The notes under the pieces: generated by a model
What the model was told of the DNA's origin: nothing
What the model saw: the letters and a program-made list of their open reading frames with translations, nothing else
Database searches by the model: none
Shown: positions 47,554-58,795 of the stretch, piece after piece
Numbering within the stretch: the first letter of the stretch is position 1
Layout of the letters: each line of letters begins with the position of its first letter
Source of the DNA: Hevea brasiliensis
Taxonomy: Eukaryota > Streptophyta > Magnoliopsida > Malpighiales > Euphorbiaceae
NCBI RefSeq assembly: GCF_030052815.1
Contig: NC_079496.1
Span: 72,157,652-72,221,651 of the forward strand
Direction: 5' to 3'
DNA length: 64,000 nt
Made by a program: the position numbers and the translations under genes

Positions 47554-50500
47554 TCATTTAGAACCCAGTTCCTCACATGTCCTCTTGTATTCTGGCTTCA
47601 ATTGGTATGACCCTTGATTTGTTCCTTTGTTGTTGTAAACACAGAGTTCCTTAAGGATATCTTTCAAAAATTGCTGCAGAGAGGCAAGATCAAGAGAAAA
47701 TGGAGATAATGAGGATGGTAACATAGTCTATTTAACAAGAAAGAATAGAAAAAATAAAAGGAACAATAGTTTTATGGGCAGCATAGGCCCCAGAGTTTAG
47801 CTACTCAAAATTTTCCATTCACAACAGAAATGCCCATGGTAGAGGCTTTAGGAAACCATATAAAGCTTGTTGCAAAACTCAAATTGAAATTCAAAATTCA
47901 TGCCCAAAAATAGATTATGCATACAAATGAATTTTATAGCTTTTCACGTTTGAAATTCATAAAATTCTGAAGATTGTTAAAGTCTAAGTTAAATTAGAAT
48001 TAAGAGATTACATAAAATATGAAGTTTAATAAAATTTAAATTATTAAGTTTAATAAATAGTCATAAAAGAACTAGCTTTTTAGGGACCTATATATATGAA
48101 TAGTTGATTAGCCATTATATGGTAGAGAGCTCATGAAGTGGAGAGATACGCCGAATTCCATGAGTTTTGTTTAAGTGATTTTGAGGGTCAAAAAAATAAT
48201 TATTGATTTTATAATTATTTTTCTTTTGTTAGTGAATTTGTTAGTGGAGTATGTTTATGTCGAACCACATTAAATTTATGTTTTTTAATTTTGTGTGAGT
48301 GATTTTTTAAAATTAAATGGTATTAGTGTTGTGGTTCAAGATAGTGAACAAAAAATTTGAGGTTGAGCAATTCAATGGGAAAATTAATTTTAGTTTATGA
48401 CAAAGAACCATAAAGGATGTCCTTATACAATAAGGGTTAATCAAAACTTTGAACGAGAAATAAGCAATGATCATGAAAGATGATGATGATAGTGAGAACG
48501 ATTATATTGATTAGCCCCCTGATGTGCAATACAATGTTTTGGAGAAGGCATCGCCATTTGTTTTGTGAAAGAAATTGAAGAGCCTATGCATGTCTAAGTC
48601 GCTCACAAGTCACTTATACTTAAAGGAGTTGTAACAACTCATAATGGAGGAAGGCAATGATGTGAGAGATTACCTAAATAAATTTAATAAATTAATTACT
48701 CAATTGGCTAGTGTTGATGTAAGGGTTGAAGATGAAGATAAAGCCTTCTAGCTTATTACTTTTCTCCCACCATCTTATAAAAGCTTGGTGATAGCCCTAA
48801 TAGTTGAGAAAGAGACTTTGAAGGTGGAGGAAGTTACCACCGTTCTCTTGGATGATGACAAGTTCAAGAAGAGAGATAATACCAGTAAAGGTGAAGTTTT
48901 TGCTGCTGGTCATAGTTATGATAGAAGTAATCCACTTGAAAACAATTAGAGAAGGAATAGTAGATCAAACTCAAGACCACCAATAGACCTTAAAGATAGA
49001 TAATGCTAGAGAAAGGCGACATTTAATACATGAAGATAGAAAAAGACCTTGTATAGTTTAAACAACTTTAAAAAGAGTCACGAAAAGGGAAAAAAAATTG
49101 CTACAATTATAATTGATGAAGGTGTTGATGGTGAATGCTTCAATGTAAATAAGATGATAAGAAAAAGGCAAAAGATCCATTACAAGATGAGTGGTTAATG
49201 GATTCTACTGCTCATTCTATATTTACTCAAAGAAAAAGTGGTTTGATATGACTAAAGAAAAGAAAGAAGAGAAAGTGAAGCTAGCCAATGGGAATAAAAT
49301 AGAGGTTGAAGGTGTTAGAAGAGTAAAGATCAAGCTACATGAATTTTAGTCAAGGCACTCTCGTGATCGTGAAAGATGAGAAGATTAATGTAGAAAATCT
49401 CTACAAGCTGGAAGGAAGCACATTGATTGGAAGAAAGCAAGAGGCAACTTCGACAATAAAAAATACAAGGATGTACCCAAAATAAAATTGACTTTTGTAG
49501 AAGTGTTGATAACTAATTCCATTTTATTTGGAGGTAAAAATTATTGGTAGTCTTAAAAGGACTATTGTAGTCGTCTATATATATGAGTAGATGATTGGGC
49601 ATTATATGATAGAGATCTTACAATGTAGAGAGCTGTGTCAAATTTTGTGAGTTTTGTTTTACTGATTTTGAGGGTAACAAAAATAATTAGTGATTATATA
49701 ATTATTTTTCTTTTGATAGTGGATTTGTTGTGGGTATTTTTTTCACAACACAAATAATATACAATTTCATTAAGCTATCCACAAGTCAAGACCATTGGCT
49801 AAAAGGATAGGTGCGGGTTGAATTACTTGGCATTATAGACAAAATTGGAAATCTTTCACTCCAAACAAACAATGGAATAATTATTAATTAAAGCCTTACA
49901 ACTTGTATTAGAGGTATTGATAACCCATGTTTCTTTAAATAAACTGTAGAAAAATGTTTAAAAAAAAAAAAGACCATGGCCGAGGGCCGAAGAAAAATGC
50001 AAGACTACTACAGGATAATTGTAAAACCATATCAAATGTCAAGCCAAAATATTTTGGAATGTCTAGAAGGCCTAACTTAGAGTTAGATTAGGTAGTGTGC
50101 ATGCCAAATCTCTATGGCGTGGTATTCACTTACGGCAAAGGGAATCCCAAATCTATAAAGATAATGTGGCTTGAAAATTTTGGACATGACATGTCTCAGC
50201 ATATTAAAGATAATAAATCAAAAAATAAATAAATTTACCAATTGGTTAAAATTACATACTTCAGGTTGGTCTGTCTCTTGGATTAATTGTCTTAATGTCC
50301 AATTTGATTGTCTTTCAAAGAGCTTAAACATGATATCTTCCATCTCTCCACGGTCTCTTCTTGTTCTTTTTGTATCCGTTGCCTTAGCAGGTGGTTTCTT
50401 CTTTTCCTATTGCAAAAAATCAACTATCTCATAGTAAAAAGTTTCAGTGTCAATATAGTAAATATATTCTCATAGAAAGTGCCTCCACAAACGGAAGAAA

Positions 50501-52823
50501 AAAAGAGCAACAACATTATTTCATCAATGCAAATTGTGTGCAAATGGAAGTTAGCCATATGTACACTGGATCCAGATGTAATCATCAATGGCATGGGCCT
50601 CATATGACTTCCATTGTCATTGTCAATGATCTGAAATGAAAATCAAATAAGGGCATAAGAGATTACGTTATGCATACAAGTTACGAAGACAGATGCTTAG
50701 CGAAAAAGACTACCTGTATTTGCCTCCCCTTTGTCATATACTTCTTTGTCCTTTCACGGCAGATTTTTGCATAATTCTCAAGGTTTTCATTATGGGGCCT
50801 CATGTCAAATTTAAATAATATTTTTCCTTCCACAGAAATCTTTCCTGCAAGATGAAGGTATTTACCTACTTTAGTATAATTTCCTAGGGTGAATTTTAAA
50901 TGTCTTAAAAGCAACATATTTTGAGATCTAAAAAATTTAACAAACAATATTCCAGGTCACCTGTATGAAGCACAGATAGAAGAGTTCAAAGAAGAAGTAA
51001 CTCACATATGAGAAAATAAATGGACAAAATGAAGAAAAAGAAAATAGAAAATAAGTTCTCATCTAAAATGCATAATAAATCCAGAAGCATAACTAAGGAA
51101 CATTCGTGAACTGTTTACAATGTTAGTAATTTTAACACAAGTTCAATAGCAAATTCTTGATGGGCACTATTGATATAGTCAAAGAACATACATGTTGCCA
51201 TCAACTACTTGTGTATATTAATTTGTGTCTAAATTATAGCTCATAAAGGCAATGTCAAACAAAAATTCATCCTAATTTTCTTGTTCTTTGAAAAATAAAA
51301 AATAAATAAATAAACATTTACCATAGCCCCCTTATTTGAACTGCTTCTTTTCCTTTACCATAACAACCAAATTTATACCAAAACATGCATTTCTATAACA
51401 CAGAAAAGAAAAGAGCTAGAGAAGTAAAGTGAATAATTTAATCCTCACTCTATTCATGCAAAGTGAATGTCAAGCAAAGCACCATAAAGAAATGCATGAA
51501 TTACCTTGAGATGACTCAGAAAACACAGACATTGGAATGAAATCTTCAGACATATCCATAGAGTAAGACTTGGGTGCATTTCCAGATTCATTGTCAGCCA
51601 ATTCCATGGTGAACTGACAATAATTCATGTGACTTGTAAGATGGAGGAGAACAAAATAATAGATATTCCAAAATAACAAAGGAGAACACAATATATATTC
51701 ATTCCATGGGGAAAAAACAATTGCATGCGGCTGATAAAGAAGGTCTGCTTTGCAACCACGAGCTTAGCCTGGTGGTAGACCCACCTCTTAACTTGGGCAG
51801 GGTCTCAATTTTCAGTCCCTTCTCGACCTCTTTTGTAAACCTAAAAATAAAGTTGCACTTCTTTTCCAATCTCACAAAACTTTAATCCCTAATCCATCAA
51901 TGCCAAAAATGAATAACGATAATGAAAATCACAAAACTAACTCCTTTTGGAAGCTTTTAGGTGATAAATTATGATATAAAAAAAAAAATAACTTTAACTT
52001 CTCTACGAGCCCCTTTGCAAATGTAGTTAAAAAGGGATAAAAATCACTTCTTATCATCAACTAAGTTCGCAAAAAAAATAACATCAATAATATATGGATT
52101 CATGTCCAATTAAATATAACAACAAATATTTCTACTATAAACCATAAACGAGGAAATGGTTCTTAAATTGTTGAATCATATTTCATGTACGCTTCAATAT
52201 TATTAAAAAGATTTACGGAAGGTCACCGTAAAAATTTAAAACACACATCTAGAAAAGCAAACACCCAAGAAAAATATATTATTTTGTTATGACCAATAAA
52301 TGAAAATGCAAAGAAAAAAAAAAACTAAGAACTGAAATTCTAGAATATCGCATAATCAGAAGAGAAAGGGCAAATATCAAATAAAAGGAACCCAAAAACC
52401 TGCAAATCACAGGATCAAAATCGGAAATCATAGCCCCAGCTATAAAGCCATCAAAGACCTATAAAACAAGACACGCATTGTAAAAAGGTTTTAACACGTA
52501 CACTTTCTATGTACACATATTCCTATAAATAAAGCAACAACCAAAGAGGAAAAGAAGCAAAAAGACAATCTGCTATTGATGTGAACCTGACGAGAAGAAT
52601 TGTCATCGCTAGAGTTGAGAGGGTCGATGGAGAGAATGACTTTAGCAACAGGGCGAGAGAGATCATCAGAAGATGGATTATTCAAAGAGCGAGAGACCAA
52701 TGCAGGGCATTTCATTAGCCACACTGCTTTGTCTGCCTTGGTTGTCTCAATGAACCCACCTACAAAAACACCACCGCTCTTAATATTACTGTTGGCATTG
52801 TTACTATTGCTAGAATCGTCCAT
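47554..52823 (-). CDS. RAP30: Transcription initiation factor IIF subunit beta (TFIIF-beta/RAP30), six exons
   Basis: Host gene. TFIIF-beta binds RNA polymerase II with TFIIF-alpha, recruits it to promoters and lowers non-specific DNA binding in the nucleus. Minus-strand exons: 52587-52823, 51505-51613, 50714-50844, 50565-50630, 50260-50406, 47554-47673. All introns have GT...AG ends and the phases fit, giving 269 residues, the usual plant length. The N-terminal dimerisation domain is seen in exon 1 (ETTKADKAVWLMKCPALVSRS, about residues 26-46) and exon 3 (GKISVEGKILFKFDMRP). The C-terminal winged helix spans about residues 199-265 (RTRRDRGEMEDIMFKLFERQ; LKELCVYNNKGTNQGSYQLK). The start is the ATG at 52821-52823; an upstream in-frame ATG at 52893 would add a low-complexity Ser/Leu stretch read from the CT repeat and is unlikely. 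Unusual points: the last intron is 2586 bases and holds a copia relic, and exon 4 uses an AGT-GTACAT donor. Confidence 0.93.
48060..49745 (+). mobile_element. Decayed copia-type retrotransposon in the last intron of TFIIF-beta
   Basis: Two similar flanks (about 48085-48260 and 49570-49740, sharing GAGTTTTGTTT and GATTTTGAGGGT) look like short LTRs. A weak primer-site-like TGGTATTAGTG follows the first at about 48320. Between them, broken frames match a Ty1/copia Gag: FEVEQFNGKINFSL near 48360, then RDYLNKFNKLITQLASV near 48670 and FLPPSYKSLV near 48765. No integrase or RT is seen, so the element is internally deleted. It is oriented opposite to the host gene, and splicing is expected to remove it. 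Confidence 0.7.
51750..51850 (+). mobile_element. Possible tRNA-derived SINE in the first intron of TFIIF-beta
   Basis: TTAGCCTGGTGG (51764-51775) resembles a pol III A box, and GGTCTCAATTTTCAGTCCC (51801-51819) a decayed B box at tRNA-like spacing. No target duplication was identified, so the call is tentative. Confidence 0.35.
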
Positions 52824-52837
52824 GGAGAGGGAGATGT

Positions 52838-52873
<36 letters not shown>

Positions 52874-52920
52874 TGATTGAGAGTGTGAGTGACATGTGAG
52901 AAATTAGCGTCTATATAAAC
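52824..52920 (-). promoter_or_regulatory. Core promoter and CT-rich leader of the TFIIF-beta gene
   Basis: On the minus strand GTTTATATAG at 52911-52920 is a TATA box about 90 bases upstream of the ATG. Transcription would start about 30 bases further on, giving a leader of about 60 bases. A (CT)n tract at 52837-52873 fills most of that leader; pyrimidine-rich tracts are common in leaders of plant housekeeping genes. The start site is inferred. Confidence 0.6.
52837..52873 (+). repeat. GA/CT microsatellite
   Basis: GA dinucleotide run with one AAA interruption, in the 5' leader of TFIIF-beta (CT on the sense strand). Confidence 0.95.
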
Positions 52921-54512
52921 AGAGAATACAACTTTATTTTCCTCTTTTATGGGAGGAAAAGCTAAAAACCTGCTTACAATGGCACGCTTACCATCGCTGC
53001 AAAAATAAATTTTTAAAAAAAAGGCTTTTTCTCATATTTAAGAAAAATTTATAGAATTTTATATACATTATTAAAAATATTAAACTTGAATGGAATTTAT
53101 ATTTAATAAAAACTAGTTTTTTTTTTTTTTTAACATTCATTTGAAAGTAATTTGTATTTCCGATTTAATTTTTCTGTATAAAATATAACATTATTATAAA
53201 ATATTAATTTTGAATAATCAATTAATTTAATATTTTTCATAACACCAAATTACCATGATTGTACTTCATTTCTAATTAAAATTATTTTATATTTTTAATT
53301 TATCAAACGTTTAATTTGTTATTAATAAATAAAGCAATTCATGTATTAATTTAGAGTTTATTTATATTTTTTAATTTTAAAATATTTATATTTTATTTAA
53401 AATATATTAATTTTTAATCATAAATTAAATTTTTTCTTTAATTATTATATTATTAAATTATTATAAATTATTTTTTCATCCATTATTCTCTTTCTATATG
53501 TATATTATAACTTATTATCATATTAAACCATTGTTGTAACAACCATAACGATTTTGTAACTAGACTAATCGAAAATCAAATCAGTAACTAGTCCAGCATA
53601 AACATGAAACCCTCTTTTTGTATAAATCAGAATTAGCCCTTTTGAACTGGCTGAATAACTAGTGAATCGGCCATGCCTGTCGGTTTTAAACTAGTTGATT
53701 AAGTTAATAAAACAAATTTAGGAATGCAGATATAGGATTCAAACCTAACACCCATTGTACCCATATATTAACTTGTTGCCAACTAATCTAAGCCTCGGGT
53801 TCTTAGTCTGCTTTTCATTGATATTTACACATATTGGCAAAAGATGCAACTGTTCCAACTATTAATAATAAGATTAAATGAAAACAATTCCCGCTAATAA
53901 TTATTAGAATAAATGCTCCTTCTTTTTAGCAAAAGCTATGTTTATTAAATTATTATACAAAAAGTATTAAAATTATATTAATTTAAAATAATTAATAATT
54001 AAAATCTCATGATAATTACAAAAATTTAAGATATATTATTTTTTAAATTGTAAAATAATTAATGATGTCAGTAAATTATTTTACTAATGTATTAATTTGA
54101 ATTATTTTTTTGTCCTTTTAATAATAAAATATTAGAAATTTTCTATCTTTATTGTGTCATAAAATTTAATATACTAAAATTTATTTTTCTTGGTATAAAT
54201 AAATTTATTATGAAAATTTTTTGTTTTAAGCATGTTGTTGTATATATGACTATTATTTAAAATATAAAATTAACTTTAAATATAATTTTAAATTACTTTT
54301 TAAAAGTACATATGAAATTTAATTAGCTCTATTTTAATAATTATTTATAAAATATATAAAATTAATGATTGTAATAATATATTATTGTTATTTTTAATAT
54401 TTATTCAATAATATACCAGTCAAAACCCATTTCGATCATATCGAGTTAATTTGAAAACCTCGTAGTAAACTTTAACTCTTTTATCTAAACATTATTAAAT
54501 TTCAAATATTAG
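52921..54512. other. AT-rich intergenic spacer
   Basis: Very AT-rich (long runs of TTTAAT-type sequence at 53000-53520 and 53930-54430). No coding signal or RNA gene is seen. The one recognisable element is a SINE candidate at about 53700-53810. Confidence 0.6.
53700..53810 (-). mobile_element. tRNA-derived SINE (minus strand)
   Basis: On the minus strand, GGCTTAGATTAGTTGGCAA (53776-53794) fits a pol III A box and GGTTTGAATCC (53735-53745) fits a B box almost perfectly, about 31 bases apart. The segment does not fold into a complete tRNA, which favours a SINE over a tRNA gene. The outer ends are uncertain. Confidence 0.55.
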
Positions 54513-54962
54513 TGTTGGAAATATGGTCTAGGTCACTCATGTAGGTCAATTCGGATCTAGTAGATTTAAGATCCAAAAGTCATGTACATTGTCAAAAGGT
54601 GGCAAAATTCAAAAGTCACATACATTGGTTCAAAGATGTAACTTTATGAAAAGGTATAACTCTTGTTAATAGTTATATGTATGAAGAGATGCATCTTTTG
54701 GTCAAAAGATTAGCACATTTTGAGTAGTTTATATAAGAGCCTTACAAGCCTTTTGTAGAGGTAACAAAAGAACAAATGAGTGTGCATTTATATGTGTGCA
54801 AGTTTGATGTGGTTCTTAATCTTTAGAGGCTCTCAATTTAAACAAATTGTGAAGTAATTTATTTTTACAAATAAGGTACACATCTAGATTGTAAATTAAT
54901 TTATATAGTTCATGTTATTCATGTGATTATATAGTTGACTAGTAAAGCAAATATTATGGAGA
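54513..54962 (+). mobile_element. Partial copia-like LTR interrupted by element H
   Basis: Starts TGTTGGAAATATGGTC, a common copia LTR start, and contains a TATA-like TTTATATAAGAGCC near 54729-54742. It has no visible end because element H begins at 54963. The superfamily is assigned only from the start and the promoter-like site. Confidence 0.4.
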
Positions 54963-57900
54963 TGTAACACCCTCATATTAGGTAGTTCCGTACATTTTAC
55001 TGTTCCGGTGACTAATGTCTGTTCGAACAAATAGAATGTGTGGAACCACACTAAAATTAGAGTGAGGAGTCATGTTTTAATTTAATAAAGATTAAGTAAG
55101 GGTGAGGAAAAATAAATGAAATGGAGTATAAATCGATTAAATGAGTTTAAGTTCTCGGCGATGGGTGACTTATCCGGGAAGCGACTGTGAGTTCAGTTGC
55201 CACTCCAAATTCGCGTGGAACCTTATAAAATCCTTAATTAAGGATTTATTAAGGAATTATTGGAAATTAATAAATCAAAGAAAAAAAAAGGAAATAAGCA
55301 CAAACAAGTAAATCAAAACCTAAGATGCAAAACAAATGCTAAGGACTTATCAGATATTATGAAATCTAAAAGTCCAACATTGATAAAAAAAAATAAAATT
55401 AATTAAGTTCATGAAGTGGGATTAGCTTAATTAATTAAGATTAAGATAATTTAATTATTAGACAAACCTCATGATTACCAATGTCCTTCTAATTATAAAA
55501 TTGCCATTATGAAAAATTAAATAATATAAATATCATATGGAAGAGACAAAACTTAACATTCTTCTCCTTTTTTTTTTTTTTCTACCAAATTGTCGTCCAC
55601 CCTCTTCCCATCAATCCTCCATTGATGCTTTATTGTAAGCTTCAAAAACCATACACTCTTCCATGTTTTCCATGGCAAATCAAAAGAAAACCTACCATCC
55701 AACCTTGATTTGAAGAAAGCCATCAAGAATTCAAGGAAAAATTTGAAGTTTACAAAAGGAGAAAATCTAGTTTAGGGAAGAACAAGAAGGGGAAATCAAG
55801 TTTGAGGAATTGAAGGTTGATTGAAGTGGATAGGGACTTGAAATCAAGGTTGGTACTAAGAACTTCTCTTGATTTTGAAAGTTTCTACCAATTTAGTTAG
55901 GGTTTTGTTGTAATTAGGGGTTTTTGTGGTTTGAAGCTTGTTTAGTGTTAAAATGGTTATAATATGACTAATGGATGTGTAATTAGTGAGAAAAAACCAT
56001 GATGGAGTGGAGAAATTAAGTAAATTGAAGTGCTACCTTGAGTGCTGAATCTAGATAGCTTGAGTCTAGTGGGGTTATTAGCTCATAACATGAGCTACAT
56101 AACTCCAATTGATGTGAAACCAATGGGAGATGAAAGCTAAGACAAAATGCTAAAACTTTCATGCAGAACACTTGACCTAAAAATGGTTGGAAGGTACCTC
56201 AATTAGGGCTAGCATTCGGCAATGAAAACCTGAAACTTGGAAAATTGACTAAATGAATAGTGCTTACTTAATTAAGCATAACTCACTCTACAAAACTCCA
56301 AATTGAGTGAATCTTGAACTCGTGTAATCCTGAGACACAGGGGAACAATTCATGTGGAGACTATAATACTAAATTATGGTTGTAACGTATCCAAATTAGC
56401 TAAACAAAGTAGGACTAGAAACCTGACTGGATTCTAGAACTGACCTGGAAACCTGAGAAATTGCCACCTGAATAGTTTTAGTCAAATGACCATAACTAAA
56501 GCTACATAAATGCAAATTAGATGATTCCAAATCCAAAATAACCATAATACAAAAAACTAAAACTTTCATGTTTTGACCTAGACCCATATGTAAGTGCAAA
56601 ATGGTTAAAATGTTAGAGAAATTCAAAATATTAGAACTGAAAATTTCTTGCAACTGAGCAATTTTGTCCTGTAACCTCTGTGTGGTTAACAGAGCATAAA
56701 TTTCTTTGTACATCGCCAATTGAGGTGCTACAAAATGATTTGAAAACTTAAGACAAAGGCTTAAAACTTTGTTTCAGAGATCTGATAGTAATTTGGAGCA
56801 TAAAGTGCTGGAATATGGAATACAAGTTTAGGTGAAGATCTAGAAAACTTGAGAATCGCAGGGTAACATACCCAAGAGCAGACCTAGTATTTTGACCATA
56901 ACTGATGATCTAAACCTCCAAATTAAGTGATTCACAATGATAATTAAAAATAAAACATAGAGGAATAATTTTTATGAAGATCACTTTAATAAATTAAAAC
57001 TGAAACTAGGTTAAAATTAAGTTTTAAAGTCAGGTGCAAATGCTACCTGAATCTAGAAAGGTTGGAATATGTAGTTAGTTTATGAATTTTACTAGGGATT
57101 TATTTGATTTGTTACTAGAGACATTAGAATGCGTATTAAAGCTTTTAAATTGTGTATTTTCAGTGGAGAAGAATACTTGAAGTGAAGGGGAAAATGAAAT
57201 TAAAGAAAGGAATTTTAAGAAATGTTTGTGCACAACTTGATTTTCTTGTGTTTTAAATTTCAAATGAATGAATAAACTTTTTATAAATCAAATTTGAGTT
57301 TCCTGAAATTTTTATATTATTTTGAGAATATTTGAATGTTGAAATGAGTTTATTATTGTGTTGGAAATGCGGATGTTAACCATTGATGTTATTATAGCAA
57401 GGGGGTGGCTGGAACGAATGTGTTTTAAAAGTGTTTAAGAAATCGTTTTGCTGCCAACCCTATGTGTTGAATTATGATGATTTGAAACGTTTGGGTATTT
57501 GAGTGGAAATTATTTAAATTATTTTGAAATCATAGTTGGCATGACAAACTTTTTTGCTTCCCTCATTAGTAATGGCTAGTGAGGTTGAGATTGATTATAT
57601 TACTTCTCTCTCTGGCATACCAGTTGAGGTAGAGATCAGATGAATACTCATATTTGCTAGCTAGCCCTCCCTCATTAATAAAGGTTAGTGAGGTTGAGAT
57701 AGCTTTGTCGTGATGCACAACACGGCTTTGATCGTTAAATTTTGTGTCATGAATTAAACTGTATGATGTTGGCAACACTAATGATTTTTTAATGTTTATA
57801 ATAAATGATTTGTTGATACTTGGAAAATGTTATTAAGGTTTTATGATTCATGAAAAGTTTAACATTTCAAATATTTTTTTATAAATTGATAAATTCTGTT

Positions 57901-58542
57901 TTTAATGGGATTTTAAATTAATAGTTATGTGCCATTAGGTTATATACTCAGCGATAGTTGTTTTCATGCTATCATAGGTAAAGGAAAAGAGAAGGCTACT
58001 GAGTGAGCTTACTAGAAGTTAGAATTGTTTTAATCAGCGGGTATATTCTAGGTGTACCCTTGTGAATTGTAATTTTGATATAATTATGCCTATATGTATG
58101 TAAGACTCGTTTGAGCAGTTGTACAAAAATATTATATTATTATTTTGTGACATTGAATGAATGTAATTTTGAAATCAATTGTTCCTTTGATTGTGAATGA
58201 AAAAGGCAACTTGATAAATGTTGATTTGATGAGTACTTGTAAAATATATATTGTTACAGGTTGTTGTCAACAGGTTTTAAATTTTTGATTTATTAAATTT
58301 TCAGCCCTTACCACGCCAGTTTTCCCCAAAATTTTCTAAAAAAAAAAATGCTTATTTTTCCTTGATTAATTTTCATAGCACTTTCTCAAACCTTTTTATC
58401 ATCAAGTTAGCTTAAAAATAGATTTGAATTCATTCAAAATCCCTTATAGTATGTTTAATGGATTATCAGTAGACAGAGCTTGGCAATTCATTAAGCATAT
58501 TATGAGATCATGTCATATCTTTTGGAAGAATAAGGTGTGACA
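54963..58542 (+). mobile_element. Element H 5' LTR (Ty3/gypsy)
   Basis: TGTAACACCCTCATATTAGG to AATAAGGTGTGACA, 3580 bases, preceded by GGAGA (54958-54962), the likely target duplication. The middle holds about five diverged copies of a 200-base module (near 56090, 56277, 56490, 56714 and 56898). The first hairpin near 57934-57951 is decayed. The terminal hairpin near 58445-58505 is kept with G-U pairs. It looks older than B. Confidence 0.85.
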
Positions 58543-58550
58543 TGTTTTAG

Positions 58551-58562
58551 TGCTATTAGAGC
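58551..58562 (+). other. Decayed primer binding site of element H
   Basis: TGCTATTAGAGC, two mismatches from TGGTATCAGAGC, at the usual eight bases after the LTR. Confidence 0.75.
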
Positions 58563-58729
58563 AAGTTTTAATGAATGTTTTGAATTGTAAATTTGAAATA
58601 TTTCTTGAAAGTATAACTGCTCAAATGTTATAGATTGATACATATAGTACATTTACATCCTTAAAATGGACTTATGGGTAGAATTTCTTGTGTTGGTTAT
58701 TTAGGAAGTAGAAATCCCTATGAGTTACA

Positions 58730-58795
58730 ATGGAAGAGGGGGATAATTCTGCAAAACAGTCTATGGCAGTTAAAGTTAGAGGAGATGCCCCAGCC
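58730..58795 (+). pseudogene. Element H gag, first 22 codons, cut by element G
   Basis: ATG at 58730 starts MEEGDNSAKQSMAVKVRGDAPA, homologous to the Gag start of C (31173) and G (62387). The reading is interrupted at 58796 by the LTR start of element G; the rest of H must lie beyond the right edge. Confidence 0.85.

Noticed and set aside
52824..52895. N-terminal extension of TFIIF-beta from the upstream ATG at 52893
   Set aside because: It would encode a Ser/Leu repeat from the CT microsatellite and lies close to the probable transcription start; the family starts with the acidic Met-Asp-Asp segment.
53730..53800. tRNA gene
   Set aside because: A and B boxes are present but the segment does not fold into acceptor and anticodon arms of a tRNA; SINE is the better explanation.
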